DNA of 64,000 nucleotides from Arcuatula senhousia. Taxonomy: Eukaryota; Mollusca; Bivalvia; Mytilida; Mytilidae. The stretch is from positions 72,203,022 to 72,267,021 of the forward strand of contig OZ020306.1 in assembly GCA_963971305.1 (NCBI GenBank). The letters are read 5' to 3'. The notes below the pieces were generated by a model, which saw only the letters and a list, made by a program, of their open reading frames with translations, was not told where the DNA came from and searched no databases. The translations under genes and the position numbers were made by a program. Of this stretch, positions 35,030 to 47,500 are shown one piece after another. Positions within the stretch are counted from its first letter, which is position 1. Each line of letters begins with the position of its first letter.

Positions 35030-35605
35030 TATTTTTTGTTTCAGATTCTAATATCATAAAGGGTTTATAAAACTTCAACATTGCTCATATATGCAGTCTT
35101 TAAACTTGAAAATAAAGGTCAATGTCAAAAGATCGGGGAAACAGCTGGTGTAAACTATTAATGGGGCATATGCATATGAAATATGAATTTAAGTTTTTAT
35201 AAACTTACATGTTATATAAGACTTATAGTCCTTGAGGTATGGATAGAGAACAGTGTTCTCATAAAATTTATGTATTGAATCTGTCAGTGACCTAAACGAA
35301 AAATTAGGTCAAGGTTAAAAGATGGGAATGCAACCGCAGTAAGCTGCTATTGAAGCATATACTAATTTGTATACCAATGCAAGTTTCATCAACCTAGGAA
35401 CTATAGTTCCTAAGATATGGAGGTGCGCAGGAATCATTTAACCTGCTACATGTATTATAAGCATTGAAAATTGTAAAACCTGAAAATCAAGCTCAAGTTC
35501 AAGCAATGGAGATGAAACTACATTTTAGAAGCTACTGTAATTGGGGCTAATGTATACATCAACCTTGGACTTCACCTTAACATCTTTACTTTAAACAAAA
35601 GTTAA
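35030..35605. mobile_element. MITE with TGTCTCGCCTGC-type interior, partial copy
   Basis: It shares the interior of copy A: GGTCAAGGTTAAAAGATGGG, GGGGCATATGCATA, CATCAACCTAGGAACTATAG and AAGATATGGAGGTG. The blocks repeat about three times. Its right end is lost where a different repeat begins at AGTTAACACCCCC. Confidence 0.55.
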
Positions 35606-36100
35606 CACCCCCTGTGGGTTCCAGGGGGGGTGTATAGGCTCACAGCAGCGTTAGGCTTGTTGGTAAAAGTCCACTAACGATCGCCCAGAAACAAGACTTT
35701 GGATCAGGCCGCTTTAATATGGTCCCCATTGGCTGAATAGAACAGCGCCCATCTATCAACGGGCTATACTTGACAGCAAAGCAACCTAACGTTCCTTTCA
35801 TGTTAAAGAATCCTGCTGCAGATCCCGATAAGAGAGGGCCCCCAGGGCCCCCCTGAATGAGGCTACATTATCCATCCCTACCCATCACCTTGTCCCCCTT
35901 TTTCAAGAGGCAGTCGCATTTGCCTTTTGTATCCATTTCCTTCACCTCCTCATCATTCATCCTTTCACGTTCATCTTGCATTTATTGCAGAAATCATTTT
36001 CCTTCGGGTTACGCTTTTCATCGCATACGAGCCAAAAGTCGTTCATTACTCCATCCCTGTACAACCATGCGTTAATCCTTGTAGTGTAGGTTTTCATCGA
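35606..36100 (+). repeat. SINE-like dispersed repeat
   Basis: The stretch is GC-richer than its surroundings, has runs such as GGGCCCCCAGGGCCCCCC, and ends with the CCATCCCTACCCATCACC and CTCATCATTCATC blocks. A similar C/T-rich tail is at 40640-40750. No target duplication or Pol III boxes were identified. Confidence 0.35.
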
Positions 36101-37224
36101 GTTAGAGTCCGAGTTGAAATGTGTGCATACCTGAAACAGCACTTTTATTGAAATAATAGAGTTACGAATAGAGTTTGAGTTAAATGTCTAGCTGCTAATG
36201 AATTACAAGTATTTTTTGCACCCTTATAACTCAACCGAATATTGAATTATAAATGATGAAAATGTAAAACGAAATCATTTCAAAATTTCTTTTTATGAAC
36301 CGAACACTTTATTCTTACATTGGTAATTGTTTTTTTCTTCATTGATATAAAATGTCTCAATGGATCTTGATAAAAAGTAATTGCAACACATTTTTCGGAT
36401 GTTCAAAATTGCCTTCATTCAAGAAAATAGTAGAAAAAGCTCTTAGAAACAAGTAAATTTGTAAGCTTTTATATACTTAGGAATTTGGCGACAACCTAGA
36501 ACCTTGCAAATGCTATACACCATGCATGTTGTTCCATAAAACAACCGAAAATATATGTATGCAAGGTGGAAACCCTCTACAACACGTACATGTAATTGGT
36601 TAGAAATTTATGAAGACATTATGCATGAATATCAACTATGTGTAAAGGGAAGAGAAATAATAGAGATGGTGTTTATTGATTGCAGCTGATGAATTACCAT
36701 TTCAATGACCGGGAATTTGGAAAAACGCTTTCCGGGATCGGGATTTGGTAATTTTGAAATTTTCGGGGTGAGAGAAAACCATAGATTTATATGATCGGGA
36801 ATTCTGGAATTGTCTTTTTATATCTCGGGAATTTGCTTTCACGCAATGTGTCTCTATGTAGATTTGCATCTCATTTTATTTATTTGATCTATTATCGTAT
36901 AGTATATAAGGACTAAGCAATTCCTGTTCACTTCCCAAAGTAACTTTGAGTTAAGACATGCGACAGGCCCATTGATACACTTTTGACACCATCTTCTTGA
37001 AATTATGTAAAGCAGGCCCATAAACTTGTGCGAAATGGCGTGAAAATTTGATAGGGGAGAGGTCTTACATAGTCGTTGTTCAAAGCTAGTGCCGAATAGT
37101 AAAAAAAGTCAAATAAAATTGGCGGGCATGACCCACCCCTCCTTTAAAATTTGTGAACGAACGGACCTGTAAATAAAGATATATAATATATGTAAAAATC
37201 TAGTGGTTATGAATCATTGGTAGA
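36101..37224. other. Intergenic, no gene recognised
   Basis: Near 36705-36840 the words CGGGAATTTGG, CCGGGATCGGGATT and CGGGAATT repeat as part of a short dispersed repeat. Otherwise AT-rich and unremarkable. Confidence 0.3.
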
Positions 37225-37268
37225 GCGCCTCTGATGAGTCTTGAATAGACGAAACGCGCGTCAGGCGT
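37225..37268 (+). ncRNA. Lone hammerhead ribozyme inside the giant element
   Basis: The core is intact: GCGCCT, CTGATGA, GTCTTGAATAGAC, GAAA, ACGCGCGT, GTC, AGGCGT. It is flanked by only ~10 bp of retrozyme sequence on the left and ~45 bp on the right (to about 37312), so it is a solo fragment with no tandem partner. Strand matches the other copies. Confidence 0.8.
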
Positions 37269-37822
37269 GGCACAATTTATTGTCTGGAACTTTGTTGTCA
37301 TTTGTATTTAAAACACGACTATAAAGCAAGGCAATCACCAATTAAAGTCAAATATAATGTGTCATGCATGTGATATTCATAAAATTGTTACATCCACATG
37401 ACAAGCAAACATACAAAATGTCATCGAAATCCGATGATCGGTCTCAATTGTTCCCTTTGGTTCTTTGACTTATATAAAATTACCATACACTCCTACATCC
37501 CGGTCCAATATATAAAATTTTCAAACCCAAATGGCATTGTGATATTGTCAACTATAAAAAAAAAATTGATCGAGGTCAGTTAAACAGTTTTAGAAATGTT
37601 GCGCCTACAAAGTGTTCTTATTGTCTAAAGTTATCAAATTGAATCTATTAAGTCGCATTGCTACTACAAAATTTATCAAATCAATATGGACTTGCGATAT
37701 GATCAACAATATACAGTACAATGACAAAAAAGCGTACAAAATGTCATCAAAATCTGTTGAGTGGTACTTTTTTAAGAGTTGTACCCATAAATGTGAGACA
37801 GGCTGACGGATTAAGACAACTA

Positions 37823-38030
37823 GGGGACGACCATTTGATTTTGAAGGGTAGGGCCTTGGAAGATTTTGGAAATAAATAATCTGGTCGGCAAAAAGTTAAA
37901 AATAAAAAAAAATTTGCCCCCCCCTAGAAAATAAATAATCTGTTCCCAGATTTTGTACTATTTTAAATAGAATGAATAGAAAATAAGTATAATCTCCCAA
38001 ACCCCCTCTAAAAATCGAATGGTCGTCCCC
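37823..38030. mobile_element. MITE with GGGGACGACCATTTGATTTT ends
   Basis: The left end GGGGACGACCATTTGATTTT is matched inverted at the right end with one mismatch in about 20. Short (208 bp), A-rich, no coding capacity. Confidence 0.7.
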
Positions 38031-38929
38031 TTACTAAGTCTTTCTATCGCGTTGCGTCGTGGGACAAAAATATGATCTTTCATGTGGCAGCATCCGGGGG
38101 AAGCATAGCAAAAAAAATCTGAACTTATCTGTAGCTATTATCAAAAGGGGGCATTCTTTAAGTTTAATTATCTGCCTTTTTCCTATATTAAACCTTCTTG
38201 TCGAATTTCATAAACATGTGTGTATATGTCACGGCGCGGGCATTTAAAAAAAAATATTTAGTGATTTTGGACTACAGTGATATTTGTATAAGTCTTACAA
38301 TAATTGTAACATTAGAATACATTGTAACTGTGAAAATGTTTTTAATTCTTAAACAGGTTGTTTTGTTTTTGTTTTTGGTCTTTAACTTAGTCAAAATATA
38401 TCATAATCAAATAGGAGAAGGAACTATTTAATGAAAACAGCATAGAAGGCAACATTGCACACATCAAATAGGTTTTTTTTCTTTCCTCTGAACACAGATG
38501 GCATTGAAGATGCCATTTCAAGTCCTGAAGACATGCAATAAATTCAATCATTTATGTGTTCCTATAGTATTTCTAAAACCTCAAACTATAAAGAAAGTCT
38601 TTGTTTGATCAATTGTTCATCAATTTATCTAATCACCCGTAGATCGCAAGCCAGTTTGAATAATGGCCAGTACAATGTAACATTGTAAAGTCATATTTAA
38701 CTGCTTGATACTTCCGTTTGATTAATTAACACAATTTGAGATTACATGTTTCTCATGGTTCCCGCCTGAAATTGTAAATCTCTATTATGATGAACAGGCT
38801 CTCGATTGACTTCATTTCACGCTGACTCTCATTTCAAAATAAGTTTAAACTTTGTAGATTGTTGTAAAAAGGGGATGATTATTTTTCTGGAAAGAAAATA
38901 TTAATCTGTTTGGAAATTATTTTAATTTC
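38031..38929. other. Intergenic, no gene recognised
   Basis: AT-rich sequence; no supported structure. Confidence 0.3.
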
Positions 38930-40440
38930 AAAATTTTAGCAGAAATTATTCGTCAGAATATCCTTATTGTCCGCTGTCTTAATATTTTGCTATTGAAAAT
39001 CGTGTTCAACATTTTAATTACTTTTAGGAAAAACAAGTCAAGATTGTAAATTGAAAGTCGGTTCAAATAAGATGAATTAAAGTCTTCGACAGATATCAGA
39101 TTTTTGTTGGGTTTCGATTTTTATGAATGTACGTTTTTTTAATATATTCTGTCATCCATTGAGACATGTAGAGAGGCATTGTCCGTTTTGTCCATATTTC
39201 ACGCACACTATACGTAGTACATTTACATGCATAAAAATATGAAAATTGTACTTAACAGTTTGTAAAATGTTATCGCTCGCCGCTCGGAAACCATCGGAAG
39301 ACGGACAAGCAGAGGATATATCTAACATGTCTGTCGAGAGGTCGTTACCGGTTATTTTACCTGCAACACCCTTGTTTGCCATTCAAAATTTTAGTTGAAA
39401 TTATTCTTCAAAATATCCTTATTGTCTGCTGACAAAATATATTTTGCTATTTAAAATCGGGTTCAAAATTTAACTTTTAGGAAAAAGCAAGTCATCCTTT
39501 TTAAATTCAAAGTCGGTCTAAATAAGATTAATAAAAGGAAAGATATCAGATTTTTATTAGGGCCCCGCATCGAAGATGCCGACGCCCTATAGTTTTCACT
39601 TTGTCCGTCTGTCTGTCTGTCTGTCCGTCCGTCCGTCAACAATTATTGTGAACACTATAACTTAAAAACTATTAACAACACAGTTCTGAAATTTTGTACA
39701 GCTACTTAGTAGCACGTCATGATTTGCATATTAAAATTTCATGCAAAAATGTGAAACAGTTTTGGAAAAAAACTTCATTTTTTATCCAAAATCACAGATT
39801 TTGAAAATTGGACTTTGTGAACACTAAAACTCAAAAACTATTAACAATACAGTTTTGAAACTTTGAATAGCTGCTAAGTAGCATGTCATGATTTGCATAT
39901 TCAAATTTGGTGCAAATCTGTTAAAAAAAATTTATGGAAAATAACAGATTTTGAGAATTCGATTTTGTGATCACTAAAACTTATAACTATTAACAACACA
40001 GTTCTGAAACTTTGTACAGATGCTAAGTAGCATATCATGATTTGCATATTCAAATTTCGTGCAAAAGTGTTTAATGTTTTACAAAAAAAACTTCTTTTTT
40101 TATGGAAAATCACAGATTTTGAGAATTGGAATTTATGAACAATAAAACTCAAATGCTATTAACAATACAGCTCAGAAGTTTCATACACATTCCATGGAAC
40201 ATACCTTAATTGTTATAATCAAAGTTTGTATGATTTTGAAAACACTTAGATTTTTTGCCGCGGGGCCCTTTCTGACTTTGTCAGTATTCTAGTTGTGTTC
40301 CGATTTTCTACGTGTGCGTTTTTATGTTATGTCCTCCATGGAGACGTGTAGAGGATAACCGGAGCATTGTCAGTTTAACCTCTAATTTCACACACTCTTC
40401 GTAGTGAACGCAAAAAGATATGAAAATTGTCGTACTAAAC
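38930..40440. repeat. Local tandem duplication interrupted by a MITE
   Basis: Unit 1 (38930-39375) and unit 2 (39386-39558 plus 40293-40440) share TTTTAGCAGAAATTATT-like, CTTTTAGGAAAAA, AGATATCAGATTTTT and GAGACATGTAGAG blocks in the same order. Unit 1 is uninterrupted and serves as the empty site for the element in unit 2. Confidence 0.7.
39559..40292. mobile_element. MITE with AGGGCCCCGC ends and ~165-bp internal tandem repeats
   Basis: The end AGGGCCCCGC (39559-39568) is inverted at 40260-40269. It has a TCTG/TCCG microsatellite near 39605-39638 and four copies of a unit with AAACTATTAACAA-ACAG and AGTAGCA-GTCATGATTTGCAT. It interrupts the second copy of the local duplication. The right border extends a little past the inverted repeat, to about TTCTAG. 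Confidence 0.68.
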
Positions 40441-41999
40441 AGCTGTTCGAAACCTACACGAAAACTAAAAATAAAATTAATTTTTACATGATTTAAGAGT
40501 GAAAAATGTGTAAGATTTTCAGGCTAGGTCTACGACTTCTTTTTACTTGGGGTTCGGAGACACACTTTCATTTCGCAAATCAAAAAATGTTTAGCATGTT
40601 CCTATAGTTAGGAGTAAGGGATAAACATTGATAAATTGCCCTCCCTTACCCTCACTCCCCTTTTCCAATGGCAGACAAATCTTTCCATCCCGATCCTATT
40701 TTCTCCACATCATCCGCATCTTTTCTCACCATCCGTTCATATTCATCTCCGGATATGACCAAAATCATGCTGCTTAGGAGCAGAGCACAAACAAACAAAC
40801 ATCATTCAATCCTTGTATTTTAATTTAGATATATACCGCCTATTTTGAGAGTCTGTAAAAATAAGTTTGGAGGTTTCTATCCCCTAGCAAAACATGGACT
40901 TATAGCCATGAGGCGACAAAGGCCGGGGTACTTATCTCTTATCCACAACTCCTCTCAGACCACTTCGATGGATTTTAATGAAACTTTTATTCAATATTTT
41001 TGATCATGTAAAGCTTATAAGTCTGTCAAAATGCTTTTTGGTGATTTCACGTGGCAAAACATAGACGACAAGGGGGTACCTATCTCTTATCCACAATCCC
41101 TGAACTTTTTGATTGATTTCATGAAACTTTCATACAATCGTTGTGACATATTTAATTTAGAATAGATGTGCAACTCAGGGACTATGTTAAAAGTCTGTCA
41201 AAATGATTTTTGGCGTGCCCAATTGCAATACCTGGGTATGGGCCGTTGGACAAAAAGGGGTACCCATATCGTGTATTTCAAGGAGTAACCTATCATGGTA
41301 AAAAACCAAACTATTGAAAATGAAAAGTAATCAAATCTAAAAAAAATCGAACAGGGAAGCCAAATCCAGCACTGAGGATATCGACCATGTGCAGTATAAG
41401 GAAAGGAAAGAAAGGGATGCTCCAAAACTTGGTAGGATGGTTCAGTTGGACAAGGCTATACATTTAAAGTGACTTTCATGGGCTTTTCTCAGTACCCATA
41501 CTTCAGAATGATTTGAAACTTGGTTGAATGGTTCAGTATGACAAACTATACGTCCAAGGAGACTTTCAGACATGTCTGTCAGACTTCAACCTCATGTTTG
41601 GGACTTTACCAAATAAAAAAAAAATACTTAAAATACATATACTCCGTAAAACTTATCGCAGAAACCATACATCAGAATAATTTAAACTTTGATACTGTGG
41701 TCGACATACTACACATGATTGGTGACTTCCAGACCTGTCGGACTTCATTTTCCTGTTTGAACTTGAAAATGTACTTCAGTTACGTACACACAATGTTTTT
41801 GTCAAGCTTTTCGCAGAAACCGTACGAGTACATGAAAATTATTTGAAACTTGAGTTCAATATGACAAGCTATTGGCTCTTAGTTGGCTATAAACCTGTCG
41901 GACTTCTACTTCCTGATCGGGGTTGGACCGATATGAAAATGGATATGTAAATTTCCGTCAAGTTTTTTTTTCAGAATGATTTTAAACTTGATATGAAGA
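40441..41999. other. Intergenic with dispersed repeats
   Basis: No gene. At 41274-41410 is the second copy of the repeat seen at 24935-25100. Between 40830 and 41900 the block ATGAAACTT-AAAGTCTGTCAAAATG-TTTTTGG recurs about three times, with weak tandem structure. Confidence 0.35.
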
Positions 42000-42846
42000 T
42001 TCAGTATGACAATTAACTTTATTGATGAAATTACACCCGTAAGGGTCAAATCAACATACATTGTAGATATTGAATACAAAACAATACAACATATCATACA
42101 ATAGCGTAACATAAAACATAATTAGACAGCAAATTAAACACACACACATGTTATGAACCTGCCTGACAAGGATCTGAAGCCCTGAGTTCTATAGACTGTT
42201 TAATGAAGCCTCCAATATGACAAACAAGTTCGGGGTTTGGGTTTAAAATGATCAGCAGTTTATTTAATGTATCGAGACATTCAAATGTAGACAGTCTATC
42301 ATTTAGAACTTTTAAAAAAATCTGAGCGAATGGCTGAATTTATTTCACATTCAAAAAAGAAATGTTGCTCATCATCCAAACTTTTACACTTTTTGCAGAG
42401 TCTTTGCTCTCGAGGTATTTTCATATATCTGCCAACTTCTATACCTAAAGAATGATCACTAAGTCAAAATTTTGAAATCAATCTTCTATAATTAAAATTA
42501 TTATGTTTTAAGTAATTATCGGAATTAAAACTGTGTTTAATATAATCTTTCCGTAAAGATAAAGTTTCGATGAAGTATCTAGTTTGGATATTTTATCTAG
42601 GGTAAGCTTTTCATAAGTATCTTTTACTAACTTCTTTGCATGACTTTTAAATGTAAGTGTAGTAGAATTAAGGTCTTCAACATTTAAATTTACATCTTTC
42701 GATACTCTGTCTACATAAGAATTAACTATACGTCCTAGTCGACTTTCAGACCTGTCGGACTTTAAGTACCTTTTTGTGACTTCAACGATCTTTTCGTACA
42801 TACAGTTTTCCGCCAAGCTATCGTCAACAACCGTTAATGTTTGCAT
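42000..42846 (-). pseudogene. Decayed LINE C-terminal fragment
   Basis: On the minus strand a frame of 112 residues (42508-42846) ends in KISKLDTSSKLYLYGKI, and a shifted frame at about 42455-42320 encodes HSLGIEVGRYMKIPREQRLC followed by a KKC and HFFFEC. These match the C-terminal region of LINE ORF2 proteins (Ile-Glu-x-Gly-Arg then R-x-C-x2-C). AATAAAG and a short tail near 42025-42010 mark the 3' end. The upstream reverse transcriptase is missing. It is a different, 5'-truncated LINE from that at 9900-24330. Confidence 0.75.
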
Positions 42847-42929
42847 TAAATATAAAAACCAGGCTTGAAACTGATCAGATAGTTAAGTATAAGAAACTAA
42901 ATATATATAAAAATGATAAAATATGGAAT

Positions 42930-43285
42930 ATGCGCCGGTTCACGTTTGTCCGACAACTACTGCCTGTGTATTTTCCCATAGGGTCAATGTTAAAATTTCG
43001 TAACAGATTTCCCAGAAACTGCGCATCACAGCTTCTTGATATTAGGTGTGCAACTTCACTTTGGAGTCCTAGACCGCGAGATTCGATTTCGGGTTTGTCG
43101 AACATCTATTTCCGGTTCGCCGACTATACAATTTTTTTCTCCAACAGGGTAAATGTTAAATTTTTGTAACAGATTTCTCAGAAACTATGCAGTACAGCTT
43201 CATGGTATTAGGTGTGCAACTAAATTCATTTTGGTGTCACGAACCGCGGGATTTAATTACGGGTTTGTCTTACATCTACTTCTTA
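42930..43285. repeat. Two tandem ~185-bp units
   Basis: Both units hold AGGGT-AATGTTAAA-TTT-GTAACAGATTTC, CAGCTTC-TG-TATTAGGTGTGCAACT and CGGGTTTGTC. They have diverged. Short frames here are artefacts of the repeat. Confidence 0.6.
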
Positions 43286-44089
43286 TTTGCCGAGTTAAAG
43301 ATTTTTTTTTTATTAAATCAGAAGAAAATCAGCTGAAAAAACGGTTAAAAACCATTGAAGTTAGGAAAATCACAACAATCGAACCTCTTGAAAAGCTCTT
43401 GCTACGGGTACACATGAATTATCAATATTAAATAATTAAATTCAAATTGAAGTTTATTTAAGGGCATGCCAGTAATGTCTCAAATTCTTACTATCTGTCA
43501 TTTTCGTTGATATATTAACTAACACTGCCTTTGATTTCCGGGGATGTCCTCGTTGGTGTACATTTTAGATTGAAATAGGTACCCGAATCTATGTCAGAAA
43601 AGTCTCCTAAACATCTATCGATATACGGATTCAACGCCCAATTTTATGTGATTAGCATATCTATGTAACAAAAATGTAATTAAATTTAATTGGGTCTAAA
43701 GTTTTAAACCTTTAATTTTTATAACATATAGGTTACAAGTCTCTATTTTTCTGTTTGAACTGACACCTAATCCTCTTAGTATTAAAAAAAAACACAAAAG
43801 ACACCTTTGCTGTTAAGACACACAATGTCATGTCACTCCTACCAAATCTATGCGTACTAGTTAAAAAACCCCCAAATCTATGTATTTTATTTTGAAAAAT
43901 GGACCTATAAAAACGCACTCCCTGTTTATCGTTATATAGGGAGTTCCCCCCTCCGCCCTGCTTTGTACATTTCTACAATACGTATCATCGTGATATCGTG
44001 TAATAGATGACCATTTCATAGTATGGCCGTGGAGAATATGAGATAACAAAACAAAAAATGAAACAGTAAGAACGAAGCAGAGGTACCAT
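43286..44089. other. Intergenic, no gene recognised
   Basis: AT-rich sequence with no supported feature. Confidence 0.3.
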
Positions 44090-44312
44090 TTTGCGCCGAG
44101 CTCGAAGTTTGTTTTTTTAGTTTTTGAACGTGTTGCGACAAAATATTTTTTTTATAGCAATATTTTGTATGACAAAAATACCCTTTTCGGATATTTTTCT
44201 ACACCACCCTCAGCTAGCCAAAATATTTTTTTCGCAATAATCAAAATCAGAAATATTACTTTAGAAGAAAATCCAAGCCCGCCCCCTTCAAGTTAAATGA
44301 TCGGGCCCTTAG
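44090..44312. mobile_element. MITE related to 6158-6438, inverted orientation
   Basis: The right end TTCAAGTTAAATGATCGGGC is the inverted form of the 6158 left end. The AAAATATTTTT-rich interior and the CAGCTAGCC block also match. The left limit is approximate. Confidence 0.5.
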
Positions 44313-44549
44313 AATACTTAAATTTTACAAATAATATATTTAGCAGTGTTTGCAATTTTTGAGAGTGTTATCATGGCTGACTCGAAGTAGATAATTAACC
44401 ATATATCCCACATCACCAGCTAAAACGGAATAACGCTTCATTATAATAATTTGACTATTTTAATTTTACAACTTTGTATAATTGCCTAGAACAAATCAAG
44501 CCGACTATTTAATTGAACTACATACATTTTTGTACCCAGTCTTTGCAAC

Positions 44550-47500
44550 ATGTCTAGCGATGAGAATACACCCAGTACACCCAAAAAATCGCGAAAATAT
44601 CAAAGCATTGTGGATAGTTCTGACGATGAATATACGCGGAGAAGTCTTGTTAGTTTTTCTGGTGCTAGAACTAGCACACCAAATCAGAAAAGATATATCG
44701 ATACAGGGGACTCGGAATCGGATCATGATGAGAGAATGGCAAATTCAAATATACAGGAAAACAGCATCGACAAGGTATGAGTTTCCTAAATAATATGTTT
44801 TTCCTTTTTATCTCATCTTCTTCACTTTTAAACACTATCTATATATCTTAATTTATTCTCATAAACCAAAAAGGTTCAGAGAGATACAAATATTCAAAAT
44901 ATAAAGTATTATTAAGTAACAAAAAAGTAAAAGTAGCATACAACGCTCAAACAAGTTAAACCCAGGAGATTATAATTTCGTACAAGTTTGCAAATTTTGA
45001 TTAAATCCTCGGTGTATTACTATTAAAAATAAAATCTTAATAGTCCTGAAAAATTGTCAAGTGCAATCTATGCCATTTTATGTTACTTGTCTGCGAAGAC
45101 ATCTAATTAGTGTCACTAAATAGCAAGCCAATACGCGCCTAGCCTTATAGCCAATCAGATCGATTACATCAAGATGCGAAAATACGAAGATTTCTATATA
45201 AATATTTTAATCAATGAAAAAAAACAAAAATTTACAGAGATTGTAATTGTGCAAACATGGGTTTTAATATTGCTTGTACATTCTACTTACACTACAACTA
45301 CTTTTTTACCTTACTTTTATATTTGTCCTTACATACCATTAACGACACGGATCAAAACAACATATTTAATCGGGGTATTTTTTATGTAGAAATTGAAAAT
45401 TTGTATTTACCTTTTACAATTTTCAAATACTATAGCGGGATGATGATAGGTAAATACATTCCTTTCTGAAAAAAAAAAAACGATGGAAACAGTTACGTAA
45501 GTGTACATACGTACTACTTTTATTATTTTTTTCTGACAAATTATCTTAGTTCTTCGCAGACAAAGTTTACGCAAATGATTACCTTATATCAGTGAAACTA
45601 AGATTTATATCAATAAATGTCAAAAAACAGCCCAACAAATTTTGCATTTCTATGTGAAAAATTAACTCTGAACAAACTATGAGCTGCTATGACAAAGAAA
45701 TATACTTGAAGAAGTACGTCAGTAGTATTATGTGCAGTCTACATGTAAATCTGTTTTCTGGTGTTTCTTAGCTTTGCATGGAAATGCAGAGCAATGTGCC
45801 TTTTATCTCGTATATTATTCTTTAATTTATTCGATGAACTTTTGAATAATTATTGTGTACACATGCATTATACTTATCCTATCAGTAAATTTCTATGGTG
45901 TTGTCTACAATGCAAGAATATTATTTAAAAGGGTGCCTGGAATTTTTATGTTATCTTCAGAGGGGATATGGGCCATAAAAATATGAAAAGAATAATTTCC
46001 TCCCATCCACCCCAACAATGATAAAATTAAAGGCCGGTACTTTACAGCATCAGATTCGATTTTTTTTTTGCTTTTTAGAGTAGCATAGTTGATTTCATGA
46101 AGTCCTGTATGGAAAAGATCACCAATACAGAGGCACTGGTGAATTCATGTGTAGATGGTATCAGAAGGGTAGAGAAAAAGGTAGACGATCTCCTCAAAGA
46201 TAGGGCCAGTGAAAGCAGAAGCAAATCGAACGCTTGTGCCATTGAAGTACCAGCACAAGTTCAGGTATGTGGAGGCCATAGTATTCTTTATAGTTATTTC
46301 ATGCATCTGTCCAAGTCAATTTAATTATCTTTCGAGGCGGCGATGCAACGCAAGCTCAGACTACTTTACAATTTCATCACCTGTATTGGTTTCCCCCTAG
46401 CCATTCTCACCATAAAGATAATTTTGGGAGAAAAACCAAGTACAGAATTTTTTTCTCATATGCAGTTTCTCCCTTCTCACAATTAACTGATGATATATCT
46501 ATTTGGATACGACTTTCTAAAAAGTTAAAACCGGCTATATAATGAATCATCTTGCACCTTTTATTAAAAATTGAAATTACTGAGGTTAAGAAGGTGAAAG
46601 CATATCTTATCACACGTAATAAGGTTTACAACATTTAATTGTATTTTTTTGTTCACTCCAGCAATCGGTAAGAGATGGTTTCGCTGATGCTGAGAGAAAT
46701 AGATTGACTTGGTCATCAAAAGCGAAGGACGGCACCCCTTTGAAGTAAGTATACATCTGCACATTATAAGATAAGATAAAGATAAAGATATTTATTTATC
46801 AATTATGGTCCCACAGGGGGCTATTACAATTATAAACAATCATGATTTTAAACATACATAAACATAAGAAGAACTGTAATGAGACAAATAGACAAAACAA
46901 ATTAAAAAAAATAAAATATCATTAATTTGCCAATAAATGACCCCGGCGAGGTTGTTCATTTATAATATAAGGTCTAGAGAACGAGAAATTTGTAAATAAC
47001 TACTAAATATTTTTTAATTTTGGGTGCCCTCTGTTTATTTATTATAGGATTAAAAGTACATACTATAGTTACAAAAATTACATTATATATGTAGGTAAGA
47101 ACATGGATTTTTGAGATATCGAATTCGGTTTTGCAATTGTGAAATCTATATACCACATTACCCCGGGCGGAAACATTTTTGGAACAAAAAAGGAAGGGGG
47201 CTTATATTTTTAATATAAGAATATTAAACGGTCTATATAAATATATCATACAGTAAAACACACTTTCGCAAACATTACAATAAACTTATAGTCTCACGCT
47301 GCTATAGTCTATAATAGATTTGGAGAAGCCGCACATGTCTTGTTCTTGAATTATTATCCTGATTATTACAATATATAGACATGGAGAGCTTCGAAAGGGG
47401 ACTTGTATTTGAATCATGGTATGTCGTAAAAAGCAGTGACTTTGTTAAAATCCCTTAACAATAATCAGAACATTTTACTAAGCTTTCAAAAATTATATTG

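Noticed and set aside
35857..36151. Overlapping short frames near a SINE-like repeat
   Set aside because: Both frames lie across a dispersed repeat tail and show no conserved features.
42837..43431. Two ~100-residue frames
   Set aside because: They track a pair of diverged tandem 185-bp units and have no recognisable domain.
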